Shown in pieces: positions 1 to 11,300 of a DNA stretch of 64,000 nt (position 1 is the stretch's first letter; every line of letters starts with the position of its first letter). Source of the stretch: Beaufortia kweichowensis (taxonomy: Eukaryota; Chordata; Actinopteri; Cypriniformes; Gastromyzontidae). Under the pieces are notes generated by a model. It was not told where the DNA came from, made no database searches, and saw only the letters and a program-made list of their open reading frames with translations. Where the stretch lies: contig CM032800.1 of NCBI GenBank assembly GCA_019155185.1, forward strand, positions 17,566,938 through 17,630,937, in the 5' to 3' direction. The position numbers were made by a program, and so were the translations under genes.

Positions 1-74
1 TCATAAATGTATTCTTGTGGCTTTTGACAGGATATGCTCTAATCATTTCCTTCTTCCTTTACTTCTTTAAACAG

Positions 75-1358
75 ATAGAGTGACATCGGTTAACGGGACT
101 CATGATGTAAAGAGTGCATCACACAAGGTAAGACAAAAAACATGACTATGCTTTCAGATCTACTGCCCTGACAATGAGATTGATTTCAATGCATTAAATA
201 ATGCACTTTACAGGACAGGAACGGGAACCAGCTACTGGATAAGACATTAAATGAGGTACGTCTTTATTTGTCTTGAATTAATAACATTGACCAATCAGCT
301 GGAAGACTGAAGTCTTTATTTAATCTACTTTATTTTCAGTAGACATTCATTGCTTTAAAAATGGACTGTTTTTGGATTATTTTAGAAGAACCAAATTTTT
401 GTTGTATTGTGATATAAATCCATTAAAAGAAATGATTTTATGTCTGCTTTACACAGAAATGAATTCTGCTCGTGTTTTATGAAAAAGACCGCATGTAAAT
501 TCTGCCCAATCATATGATATACAGTAGAAACAAACATGTATTTTAAATAGAGAGTCAGATAGCTGAAGATCACACCATCAGAGCGCTATAGTGAAAGCAG
601 CTTAAGTCATATTGGTGTGACGTGACATTAGCTGTGTGTGTGTTTCAGGAGGTGTGTCAGAGACTTGTGAACCTCAGCACACAGCTGCATGCTCTACAGG
701 TGAGATTCACAACGTTCATGACTTTCATTCAGCTGATGTCTCAGAAGAGCTTTGTCATCTCAGTGTGTCTTTCAGGCTGCAGTGATCCGACAGGACTCGT
801 TCCTGGAGCTATACATGCAGGAGGACTCGTGTCACGCTCCGCTGCGGGACGCCGTGCCGGATACACGGGGAGATCTGGCACAGCTGCAGCGCAAATACAA
901 CCTGCTACAGGAGGAAGTGATACGACTGCGTGCCACCCAAGACAAGCAAAAGATGGCAGACAGGGCACCAAACCAGCTGGAAAAACAATTTCCAAAGCTA
1001 CGTATCAAAGACGACCCGGATTCCAAAGACACACGTGAGCCATTGATCTCAAAGGAAATGGCAGATCAGTTGAATGGTGTACAGGAGGATAGTGAGACGG
1101 CAGACAGTTCCAGAGGTGAGTCTCTTCATCTATCCTCCATCTCTGCCTGAGCTATAGGTATGGATAGCACATACAACAGGCTTCGTTTCTGTCTTATTTT
1201 TTGACTTTGGGCTGAAATCCGAGATGTTTGTTTCTGTGCTTCTCCGTACCGCGTGCGTGTGGTTTTGTCTGGTACACAGTGCTTCACGCTGGTTTGTGTG
1301 TTTAGATCTGCAGGATATCCCAGAGGAGAGCGAGTGTGCCACTGAATCTCACAGTTAA
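75..1358 (+). CDS. C-terminal exons of a coiled-coil protein, possibly an ARHGEF2-like Rho GEF
   Basis: Five exons can be joined with consistent phase: 75-127, 214-255, 649-699, 776-1115 and 1306-1358, each bounded by AG and GT, ending in TAA at 1356-1358. The earlier exons lie left of the window. The encoded tail includes EVCQRLVNLSTQLHALQ, then AAVIRQDSFLELYMQ, then a heptad-like stretch around QLQRKYNLLQEEVIRLRA, and ends PEESECATESHS. That is a coiled coil followed by an acidic, Ser-rich tail. I do not recognise it with certainty. The pattern recalls the C-terminal coiled coils of Dbl-family Rho exchange factors of the ARHGEF2/ARHGEF28/AKAP13 type. ARHGEF2 and PMVK are both on human 1q21-q22, so neighbourhood with pmvk is compatible. 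No catalytic domain is inside the window, so function cannot be confirmed here. The existence of a real gene end is well supported by splice sites, phase and a downstream AATAAA. Confidence 0.6.
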
Positions 1359-1885
1359 CATCACATCAACCTGAAGACATCTACCAAAAGCAGAAAAACT
1401 CACCTCGTCCACAAATGATGACTTCTGTAAAATAATGTTTATTCTATCGCATTTCATATTGAAGTAGTTTAGAACAGTTCGGACTGTTTTACATGTGTGT
1501 TTAATTTAAATCGTGCTGTATTTTTACAAGAAGTTTGTAAACCTTTTTAATGACTTGGATTTTAGCATTGATTACTCTGCTCTGAAATTCGGTCTCTTTT
1601 TAGTGGCTAAATGGATCGTAGTTGATCTGTGATCCATATGTGACCTGTGGATATGTTGAAGTTGAAGTAGTGTTGTGTAGATTTAAAGCCATTAATCTGA
1701 GACGTCACACTGCGTCTGTACTAAAAGTGATCCATGATAAAACTGTTGGAGCTCGCTCATTATACAGGAAAGAATTTGATATGTAAAAGAGTTTGTGTAC
1801 ATGTGAAGACAGAGCTGTTTAAATAGAACCTGTCAATCTGATGTCTGTCATATAGAACCGAAGATTAATGAGATCAAAAAATAAA
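1359..1885 (+). other. 3' UTR of the first gene with poly(A) signal
   Basis: Sequence after the TAA stop is non-coding and AT-rich. The first good AATAAA hexamer is at 1880-1885, about 520 nt past the stop. A second AATAAA lies near 2418. Confidence 0.45.
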
Positions 1886-3419
1886 AGCACGATTCCCTTA
1901 ATCTGTTCATATCTTCGGTGCATTTTTACAACTTTCGCTTTTTAAAACTGCCCACATTTAATTGAACTAAGTGGAACAGCTGAGTAATGATGAATGGCAA
2001 ATCATTGAAGGAGGAAATTCCCCCATTCTCAGAAACGATTATGTGAACACTTTATTATTTATTATTCATTTACAATTGCTCAAGACGTTATCATCATCAT
2101 ATTTAAACTCTGGACATATAGGCAAAACTTACTATCCATAATGTGATCCAAACCTTGAGTTTTGGGATCTGTTATCTTCCACCTGTAGCTGCCTATCATC
2201 CGCCTGTATCTATTCATCTAACACATCTGTTCATCCAGTCGTCTGTTACTGAGTTTACTCATATTTCTAGGTTTAGTGGGATTCACAGTCATCTTCAGAT
2301 CAAGCCATGTTTCCATCTTAACTCCCTAGTGTCCATCCACACACATTATTGTTCTGTAGTGGTTTTCAGACTTCCATGAAGATCTCTGCTGATCATTTCA
2401 GAGTTTTTAATTGTGAAAATAAAGAAAACTTGTATTCTGTGCTCATTATAACCTCTTGTGGAACTGTGTTTGTCATTTTAATCTGTCCAGTCAGCAGTGG
2501 GGTGGTTATAATGCTGTGGGGTGGGGGGGGTTGGTTTACTGATATTGTGGGGTATCGTTAAGATTATGAAATGTAGCATATTGAATGACCAAGTAAAAAA
2601 AGACTTTGAATGCAGTTGAAATCAACCATTGGTTATGTCCCATAAATGACAGTCTGCTAAAAATTGATGTTGATATAAATAAAAGAATGAAAAGAATGAG
2701 GAATTCTTTATTGGCTGCTTGAAAGTAACACTAAAACATTGTGTAATGTTATGCTATTGATATTCTGTATGTTTGTATAATTCTCTTTGAATGTTTAAGT
2801 AAAAAAACGTATTTAATCATAACTATTAAAACATTTTTATACATTGCATTTTTATTGGTTTGTCTTTTTTTAATAGTCAATATAGACATGCATGCATTGT
2901 GTCCTTTTATTTAACTTTCTTTCTCTCACTGTATATACATACACATATATACTTGTATGTTTTAGTCTATTTTTAGTCCAAATAGTCAAAGATTTGATGC
3001 TTCAATAGGAGGAGTCTGATCCCACTATCAGTCTCATAGTGGGATCTTCAAAGAGATGAATATGAAACGATGATAATGACACCTGGGTGCTCAACGTCTG
3101 ATTTCACATAAAACTACAGCTTTTCTCCCAATAAGTTCATATACAGCATATTATGACTGCTGTAAATAAAAAACTTTTAATAAATATTTTAACTGCGTGA
3201 CTAAATTCACTCACGCCTGTGACAGATTTAAGTTTCACTTTCCATGATTTGTGACTGACACAAGAGCATCTTATCTGCCGAGATTTAAATATTTAACAAC
3301 GTTTAACATCAGGAAATGTAAAGTGATCTACAGCATCCTATCTACCTCTACACCATCAGAAAGGATATTCTTTAAGTTAATGTAGCTTAAAGCTTTAGGT
3401 GCTGTCCTAAAAAAAGCTG
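1886..3419. other. AT-rich intergenic DNA, no gene seen
   Basis: No ORF here has splice support or recognisable similarity. The stretch holds short A/T runs, a G-run near 2521-2530 and a small perfect hairpin at 3018-3046. Confidence 0.5.
3018..3046. repeat. Perfect 11-bp inverted repeat with 7-nt loop
   Basis: The arms GATCCCACTAT and ATAGTGGGATC flank the loop CAGTCTC. No T-run follows and no gene is adjacent, so function is unknown. Confidence 0.7.
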
Positions 3420-3770
3420 GCTGCGGCCACATGACAGTGCTTGAAAGTGTCTGGACAAAAAAACATGGAAAAATAACGCCAGCTGTTGGAGTTTTTCAAA
3501 AGGTCTTAGCTTTCATTTAAACAACTAAAAAAATATGCCAGCCACAGGAGAAAACAAACCTCAAAACCTGGAGCTCACTTCTGCCGACCAGGCGCTTAAA
3601 CGTGACTGAAAACGCTATGTGCTGTTCTATAAACACTTAAAAATGCAGCTCTCTGCCCCAACACACATACACACACAATTTGACTATCAGTCAACTATAG
3701 GAAAGACTTGACAATTCTGATTTGACTATGTAAATCCTTAGTTAGGGACACCCCTCATTTGTAGACTTTT
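3420..3770. repeat. Dispersed MITE-like repeat, copy 1
   Basis: The right half (about 3590-3770) matches 52845-53015 in order and content: a GCGCTTAA segment, an ACACACAAACAATT-like segment, GACTATCAGTCGACTATAGG (here GTCAACT), TTTGACTATGTAAATCCTTA and AGGGACACCCCT. Two separated copies in one window show a dispersed family. No coding potential and no clear terminal inverted repeats, so the class is undecided. Confidence 0.55.
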
Positions 3771-3837
3771 CTCGCAAGAAAGCCTCATAGACCACGTTTG
3801 GATGCCACAATTGGCTACTTACCTCCACATTTATAAA

Positions 3838-6455
3838 AAAAGGATGAACTGTTTAAGATAATTAAATCATCTAAATCAGCAACGTGCATACTAGATCCAA
3901 TCCCTACTACCTTATTAAAAGAGATGCTGCCTGACATAATAGACCCTATGCTTAGTATTATAAACTCATCTCTAACATTAGGATATGTCCCTAAAGCATA
4001 TAAGCTGACCGTTATTATGCCTACTATTAAAAAAACACAACTTGATCCTAGAGACTTAGCAAACTATAGACCTATATTGAATCTACCTTTCATTTCTAAA
4101 GTACTTGAAAATGTTGTTTCATCACAGCTATGCTCCTACTTCCAAAGGAATGGAATCTATGAGGAATTCCAGTCGGGATTTAGAGCCCATCACAGTACAG
4201 AGACTGCTCTGATCAGAGTTACAAATGATTTGCTCTTGTCATCTGATCGTGGCTGCATCTCATTACTTGTATTGTTAGATCTTAGCGCTGCCTTTGACAC
4301 CATTGATCACAGCATACTTTTTTTTTGCCTTTTTATCATTTTTGGACAGGAAAGTGTAGAGAGGCAGGAAGTGATTGGGATGAGAGAGTGGGTAGCGGGC
4401 TCGGAAAGGACGCCAGAACCGGGATTCGAACTCGCGTCACCGAAGCGCGGTTGCACTGTAAATGTCTGGAGCGCTGTCCACTCAGCCACAGGCTTTGACA
4501 TCACAGCATACTTTTAAATAGACTTAAAACTTATGTTGGCATTAGTGGAATCGCATTAGAATGGTTTAAATCATACTTATCTGACCGCTGTCAATATGTA
4601 GCAATAATCAATGAGAAGTCTTACCGATCACAAGTCCAGTACGGAGTACCACAGGGATCTGTTCTAGGACCTCTATACTTCGCCCTGTACATGTTGCCCT
4701 TAGGAGTCATAATTAAGAAACATTGAGTTAATTTTCACTGCTATGCCGACGATACACAACTCTATATCTCCTCGAAGCCTCACAAAACACAGCAATTCAC
4801 CAAAATGATGGAATGTATAGTTGACATAAAAACCTGAATGAGTAGCAACTTTCTGTTGTTGAACTATGACAAAACAGAGGTGTTAACCATTAGACCTAAA
4901 GCTCCCACACTTAACCAACAGGAATATTATCTAACTATTGACGGGTTCTCTACTAAGCCTTCATCATCAGCTAGGAATCTGGCCGTTTTATTCGACAGTA
5001 CCCTCTCATTTGGAAGCCATGTTGCCAACACCTGTAAAACTGCTTTTTTCCATCTCAAAAACATATCTAAACTGTGTCATATGCTGTCACTATCGAGTGC
5101 AGAAAAGTTAGTTCACGCTTTCATGACGTCTAGACTGGATTACTACAATGCTACAAATTACTAGGTGGCTGTCCAGCTAGCCTATTACAAAAGCTCCAAC
5201 TAGTTCAAAATGCAGCGGCTAGAGTTCTCACAAAAAAAAAAGTTTGAACATATCAGCCCGGTACTGTCAACACTCCACTGGTTACCCATTACACAACGTA
5301 TTAACTTTAAGATCTCACTGACTACTTATAAGGCTCTACATGGTTTAGCTCCTCAGTACCTGAGTGAGCTCCTAATACATTACAGTCCCTCACGTCCATT
5401 ACGCTCTCAGAACTCCTCAGGCCTTTTGGTAATACCTAGAATTTCTAAATCAAGCGCTGGTGGTAGATCATTCTGCTATCTAGCACCTAAACTTTGGAAT
5501 AGTCTTCATAGTGCTGTGCTGGAGGCAGACACACTCTCTCAGTTTAAATCTAAATTAAAGATCTATCTCTTTAACATAGCATACACATAGTCCAACAGTT
5601 TATAACACAAATCCTCTAAGGGATTATTAGGCTGCATTAATTAGGCCAACCGGAACCGGGAACACTTCCCTAACAATCTGATGTACTTGTTGCATCTAAG
5701 GGTGTGAAACAGTATTTTACTCTCAGTTTGTTTGTTTCTTCTTATTCCGAGGTTGTATCCAGTCCATACCCTGACCTGACGTTGGATCCGTCAGAAGGAA
5801 GAGGCAACCCCCAGGAGAACCTGCACTCATTATAGCTAATGCTAATGTTAGTTACTACATTAATGATAATGCTAAACAGTATTTATGCTAATCTCTTTAA
5901 CTATTTAACTTTTTTGACTAATGAACTACTTCTTTTCTGTCTATGTCAGCAGTTTGATGTTATAGCTGCACTCAGTCATCTCAGTCATCCCCGGCTAAAC
6001 AATCCTTTATTGTAGAATATTAGCCTTTCAACTACTACCTAGTTTACCATACACACAAACACATTGTTAAATTCAATCACAACTAATAATCCAGATCAAC
6101 TCAAAACTCAGACCTACACGGCTTCAAACTCTAGCAAATTTAGTTCACGACTTTAAATCAAATCATTTTTATCAAACTACTGACTGCAGCTGTGACGTCA
6201 GAGGAGAAATGACCCTCCAAGTGAGTCTGGGTTCTCCCAAGGGTTTTCTCCATATATATATATATATATAGATTCATTAATGGAGTTTGGGTTCAGTGTT
6301 GGAGTGTCACTAGGAGACTGAGCTGATATTAGATATTAAATGATCTTTTATATTTTCCTGCTTGTCTTTCTTTTTATTCTGCTGTAAAGCTGCTTTGAAA
6401 CAGTGCTGCATTGTTAAACTGCTATACAAATAAACTTGAACTTGAAGATGGACTA
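3838..6455 (+). mobile_element. L2-clade LINE, copy 1 (5'-truncated, decayed)
   Basis: The + strand encodes reverse transcriptase in pieces. 3924-4320 reads through LANYRPILNLPFISKVLE and FQSGFRAHHSTETALI to LLDLSAAFDTIDHSIL; after the SINE at 4322-4499 it resumes with GVPQGSVLGP and the catalytic box CYADDTQLY near 4740-4765. 4838-5590 carries the RT C-terminal region, including a tract around HWLPITQRINFKISLTTYKA. Stop codons interrupt it, for example in place of Gly in KKHGVNF and of Trp in KTWMSSNF as seen in copy 2. The 3' end near 6390-6450 has the typical fish L2 tail (GCTATACAAATAAACTTGAACTTGAA). The left limit at 3838 is a 5' truncation, since copy 2 continues upstream. The element cannot mobilise itself. 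Confidence 0.85.
4322..4499 (-). mobile_element. tRNA-derived SINE inserted in the L2, with 16-bp target duplication
   Basis: The insertion interrupts the L2 RT frame. On the minus strand it starts at the right with a tRNA-like head (box A TGGCTGAGTGG, box B GAGTTCGAATCCC) and ends at the left in a T-run, the complement of an A-tail. The direct repeat ATCACAGCATACTTTT is present at 4306-4321 and 4500-4515, a 16-bp target site duplication. Removing the insert and one repeat restores the aligned L2 order. Confidence 0.85.
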
Positions 6456-7842
6456 AAGACAGAGTTAGGGGTTGAAAACTAAATGCTCCCAGTCAGGGTG
6501 ATTATGCAATCCAGAGGCATGACCACTGCACCACACACTCCTGACAGCGTGTGGGGAGCAGACTGCACATCATCATCTCCATCATCTACACCCCTCAACA
6601 TCATCTGCAATCAAACCAGGTTACAAGTCACAGCTTAAATAGAAATATATTTTATATAAAATCTGTATTTAATATTATTTGTAAATGACAGTCATCCTGT
6701 ATGGACCAATCAAATAACTACAATACAATATTAACCCCATCAGCTGTGTTCCAGGATGTCAAAGAACCAGATTATGTTTTATTATTTATTGTTGCTATTT
6801 GCTATTAAATGTTTTATTTTTACATCTCTGAATGGAGGCACAGAAACATCCACACTCCAAAAAATTGGATTTAAAAAAATAAAAAACCTATCAAGTAGTG
6901 TCATGCAAATTCCAGAAATTCTACCAAGTGTGACTTTTTTAGGTGGAATAATTGAAACTTGTGTTGTAGGTGGATTTCACAGACAGAGCTTAGATGAAGC
7001 AAGGAGTCGGTCCAACTCATCATTTAAATAGCTTTTATGAAGGTTCCTTGAAAAGAAAACATTACTGGTAAGTGTCTTGAGACAAAATAATGGCAAAAAG
7101 ATATTTCAGTGCAAGCTGTTTTCAGTGAACACATGCATTTTAGTCTGAGACTAGCCTTAAATCTTGCCTGTGAAACCGAAAAATCAAACTAAAGCTCATG
7201 TGCAACAGCTGCAAAACTGTTACTTTATACATTTTGCTGATAACAAGATAAAACCATTAAAGAAATACCTGCAGCTTTAAAACAAGTAGCAAGAAATCTA
7301 GTCTCTAGGATGTGATACATAACAATATAATATAAATAATAAATGTCTTTATTTCTTTTTAACAGGTGTTTTTTGTTAAAGACAATTGTATTAATGTCAT
7401 CATGTACATTTATAACTTATGAAACAGTTTATGTTAGATGTTTGTTATTGCAGCACAAATGTTTAAAACCGGTTCCTCTTAACTTTAGATTTGTGTGTCT
7501 AGCGCTTTTCTTTAACACACCAGTATTTGCCTGCATTACAATTGATCACATTAATCACAACAAAACACACAGCAACCAGAGCAAGTGACCTCAGACAACA
7601 CGATGTATCAGATTCACCCGTGCTATCATCAGGTCATCGTGGTGGATGTGTCATTGTACACTGACATGAAAGAAGTGTACAAGACATATAACCGAAAAAA
7701 TGCCATCTGAACAAGTAACATATCTGCCGCTTTTGTTCTGACCAAATGAATATTTTAAAATCCCATTACTGATGTTTTACGTGTGCAGATGTCTTAAATC
7801 TTTAAGTTACTTTCCCTTTTTGACTGCAGGACCTCAGCAGTT
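6456..7842. other. Intergenic DNA, no gene seen
   Basis: AT-rich, with scattered short ORFs lacking splice context or similarity. Around 6515-6560 the minus strand has a tRNA-A-box-like GTGGTGCAGTGG, perhaps an old SINE head, too degraded to call. Confidence 0.4.
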
Positions 7843-8391
7843 TTTATTGGTGTCTCCCCAAATCTAATCACAGTAAAGACTTAATAAATCGAGATGTTTT
7901 CATGACAATACACAGATGATCGCCATATAAAACTTTCCAGATTAAAATCCAGCATCTAGATGACATTTAGATTCTAAGCAACTGTGACTCCCTTTCTTTC
8001 TGTTTAACCACACAAAAATGAATTATAAACGAATCCGACATTTCATTGTACATAACATTTACATTTATGCATTTGGCAGATGCTTTTATCCAAAGCAAAT
8101 TACATTGCATTATATTACACATTTTACCCATGACCTTGGCGTTGCTAGCGCCATGATCTAACCACTGAGCTAGAGGAAAGACATGTCCTGTGAATACACA
8201 TCTGACCGCTCTGATTATATAAAACATCATTCATCATTAGCTTACTGTTGTGAATCTGGCTAGGGTGAGGACACCGTTTTAAATGTGTAACCACACACAA
8301 AGAATTTCTTGAGTACACACAATTACTTTTAATTAAAAGCAGCTTGTAAGAATGAGTGATAACCAGTAAAGATATCTATGAAAGGTCTTCA
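7843..8391 (-). other. Probable pmvk 3' UTR with poly(A) signal
   Basis: The complement of AATAAA (TTTATT) lies at 7843-7848, about 545 nt beyond the pmvk stop. The tract contains the SINE at 8056-8178, so the mature 3' UTR would carry an antisense-free SINE copy in the same strand as pmvk. Confidence 0.4.
8056..8178 (-). mobile_element. tRNA-derived SINE with conserved 3' domain
   Basis: Read on the minus strand: a tRNA-like head TAGCTCAGTGGTTAGA, then AACGCCAAGGTCATGGG, then the common teleost module GCTTTGGATAAAAGCATCTG ending in ATGCATAAATGTAAATG. Box B after GGTCATGGG is deleted. The same 3' module appears near 53638-53685. Confidence 0.65.
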
Positions 8392-11300
8392 TCAGTTTAA
8401 TCGTGAGAGAAGTTCCTGCAGCTGTTCCTCCAGAACATTATCTTCATCATTCCTAATGATCCAATCAAACTTCACTCCCTCATCCAAACCACATTCAGAC
8501 TCAGCGTCATCGATACCTGCACAAGAATGAAAACAGAAGGTAAATACAACTATAACTACAGGTCATGTAAAGAAAGAGACATCGCTGTGTGTTCACAGCT
8601 GATCTGTAGATTATTACCTGCAGTAAAAGTCCAGCCCCTCTGTGATCGTGTTTTCTCAGACGCCTCCACCCGAACACAGATACATTTATCAGGAAACTCC
8701 TCACGAAACCAAAGCACATCTGACAGTCTTCTGCAGTCACTGATTATCTGATTAACATTAACACAAACGTTTCATAGTACTGTAAAGAAATATCAAATGT
8801 ACATCAATAAGAAGTGACTCACACCCACCCAGATGCGTTGTACAGCGTTTTTAATGGCAAGTCTACAGAAGAAGCCCGAGTCCTCCTGTCTCTTCATCTC
8901 ACCCCAGCGGATCATGTTGGCCCGATAGCTCTCCTTATACTGGCCAGAACCCAAGAGCTCCTCATAGTCCAGATTATGATCCTGATGTTCACAAACACAT
9001 GATCAGATATGTAAACATCATCCACGACACACTACACGTCTTACATGAGCTGTTCAAACCGTTGATCTACTCTACTGAAACCTGCAAGAAGTTCATGATA
9101 CAAATGATCTGTACGCTGATTTGCAGCAACAAAAAAAATGATGGAGGAGGAAATGGTTTGGGAGAGGATATTGCTGATATTATGATCTATAAGTCCTCTG
9201 TGAACTTCCCGCTGCTCTGTATCTTGCTCTCTCATTGGCTGTAGGTCATCGCTGATGTATTTTTTCAGTCAGAATCATTTCACACAGCAGGATTTTGAAT
9301 CGCCGACAGCTTCATACATTTAGCATTTCATTCGTCTGCAATTCTCTCCGATCACGTCTTATGATAATAATTTATACTGCAAGATTGTTACTCACATGAA
9401 CGAGCACAGTTTACCTCAGATTTCAGGCATTTGTCTGCGATGTTGCAAAACCTCACAATAAGAACAGTAGGCCTATATTCCACCTTAGTATCTTGATACG
9501 TTCATGTCTCATAAAGCATTAAGGTTAATTGAAAATTTCACTTTAAAAACTATCACAAACCAATTGCCTTGAAATAAAACAAGTAAATTGAAACACGATT
9601 GGTATGTTGTTTTAAATGGATTAAAGTTAAAGCAACTTTAAACTAAGGATATGCATGAGGACCCCAGTAGTAATAAATGTATTACTACATAAATGTGTGT
9701 CAGCTTTGTGTCTAAAAAACAATCCTATCCCACTTGTTTTCTTTTAATGCTTATAAAACCTCAACAGTCTAATATTATGCTTTGATGGTGATAATGAGGC
9801 TTTGTTACGTCACACGGCCCCATACACCCGCTGTGGAACGCTGTTGTGCTATTATAGTGTCAGGTGGTGTAGTGATAAGACTGGCGATTACTGTGCCGGA
9901 GACTCAAGAGTTTGAGACCTGACTGTGTAAGTCGTTGTGCTGTGCTGATATAAGAGACAACAGTTACACTACGCAGCAGCTGTAGTCATACAAATGTCTC
10001 GTAAACAAACACGTTTCATATGTTTTGTTCTTGGATGTAAGATATAATTAACATTTAGAGCATGATATAATAAATGATCTGGGGTGTATTTTGAGCTGAA
10101 ACTTCACAGACACATTCTGTGGACCCCTAAGAATAATGTTATATCTTGTAAAAAAGTCGCAAAATAGGTCACCTTTAAAGCATAAAACGTCAAGTGACAG
10201 TAAGGGTCACAGCAGGGACACAAGTAGAGAACCCACCAATAGTTAGATAATATTCCTGTTGGTTAAGTGTGGGAGTTTTAGGTCTAATGGTTAACACCTC
10301 TGTTTTGTCAGAGTTCAACAACAGAAAGTTGCTACTCATCCAGGTTTTTATGTCAACTATACATTCCATCCTTTTGGTGAATTGTTGTGTTTCGTGAGAC
10401 TTCGAGGAGATATAGAGTTGTGTATCGTCCGCATAGCAGTGAAAATTAACTCCATGTTTCTTAATTATGACTCCTAAGGGCAACATGTACAGGGCGAAGA
10501 GTAGAGGTCCTAGAACAGATCCCTGTGGTACTCCGTACTGGACTTGTGATCGGTATGATTTCTCATTGTTTATAGCTACATATTGAAAGCGGTCAGATAA
10601 GTATGATTTAAACCATTCTAATGTGATTCCACTAATGCCAACATAAGTTTTAAGTCTATTTAAAAGTATGCTGTGATCAATGGTGTCAAAGGCAGCGTTA
10701 AGATCTAACAATACAAGTAATGAGATGCAGCCACAATCAGATGACAAGAGCAAATCATTTGTAACTCTGATCAGAGCAGTCTCTGTACTGTGATGGGCTC
10801 TAAATCCCGACTGGAATTCCTCATAGATTCCATTCCTTTGGAGGTAGGAGCATAGCTGTGATGAAACAACCTTTTCAAGTACTTTAGAAATGAAAGGTAG
10901 ATTCGATATAGGTCTGTAGTTTGCTAAGTCTCTAGGATCAAGTTGTGGTTTTTTAATAGTAGGCATAATAACGGTCAGCTTATATGCTTTAGGGACATAT
11001 GTTAGAGATGAGTTTATAATACTAAGCATAGGGTCTATTATGTCAGGCAGCATCTCTTTTAATAAGGTAGTAGGGATTGGATCTAGTATGCACGCTGCTG
11101 ATTTAGATGATTTAATTATCTTAAACAGTTCATCCTTTTCTATGGTTGAGAATGTTTTGTCTGTTCTGGGAATATAGCCTCTGATTGCAAAGTTATAATT
11201 TTTTCTCTAATATTATAAATTTTATTTGTAAAGAAATTCATAAAATCATCACTACTATGTTGATAGCCGGCGTCTGAGGATGGTGACGATTTTTTTTGTT

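Noticed and set aside
622..1038. Overlapping ORFs on both strands in the first gene's large exon
   Set aside because: The exon 776-1115 has a better-supported frame defined by splice phases and the coiled-coil sequence.
4370..4495. Functional tRNA gene
   Set aside because: Box A and B are present but the segment has target duplications and a tail, so it is a SINE.
4307..4504. Minus-strand 65-aa ORF
   Set aside because: It is the SINE inserted in the L2, not a gene.
8527..8751. Plus-strand 74-aa ORF over pmvk exon 4
   Set aside because: Shadow of the minus-strand pmvk exon, which matches the family.
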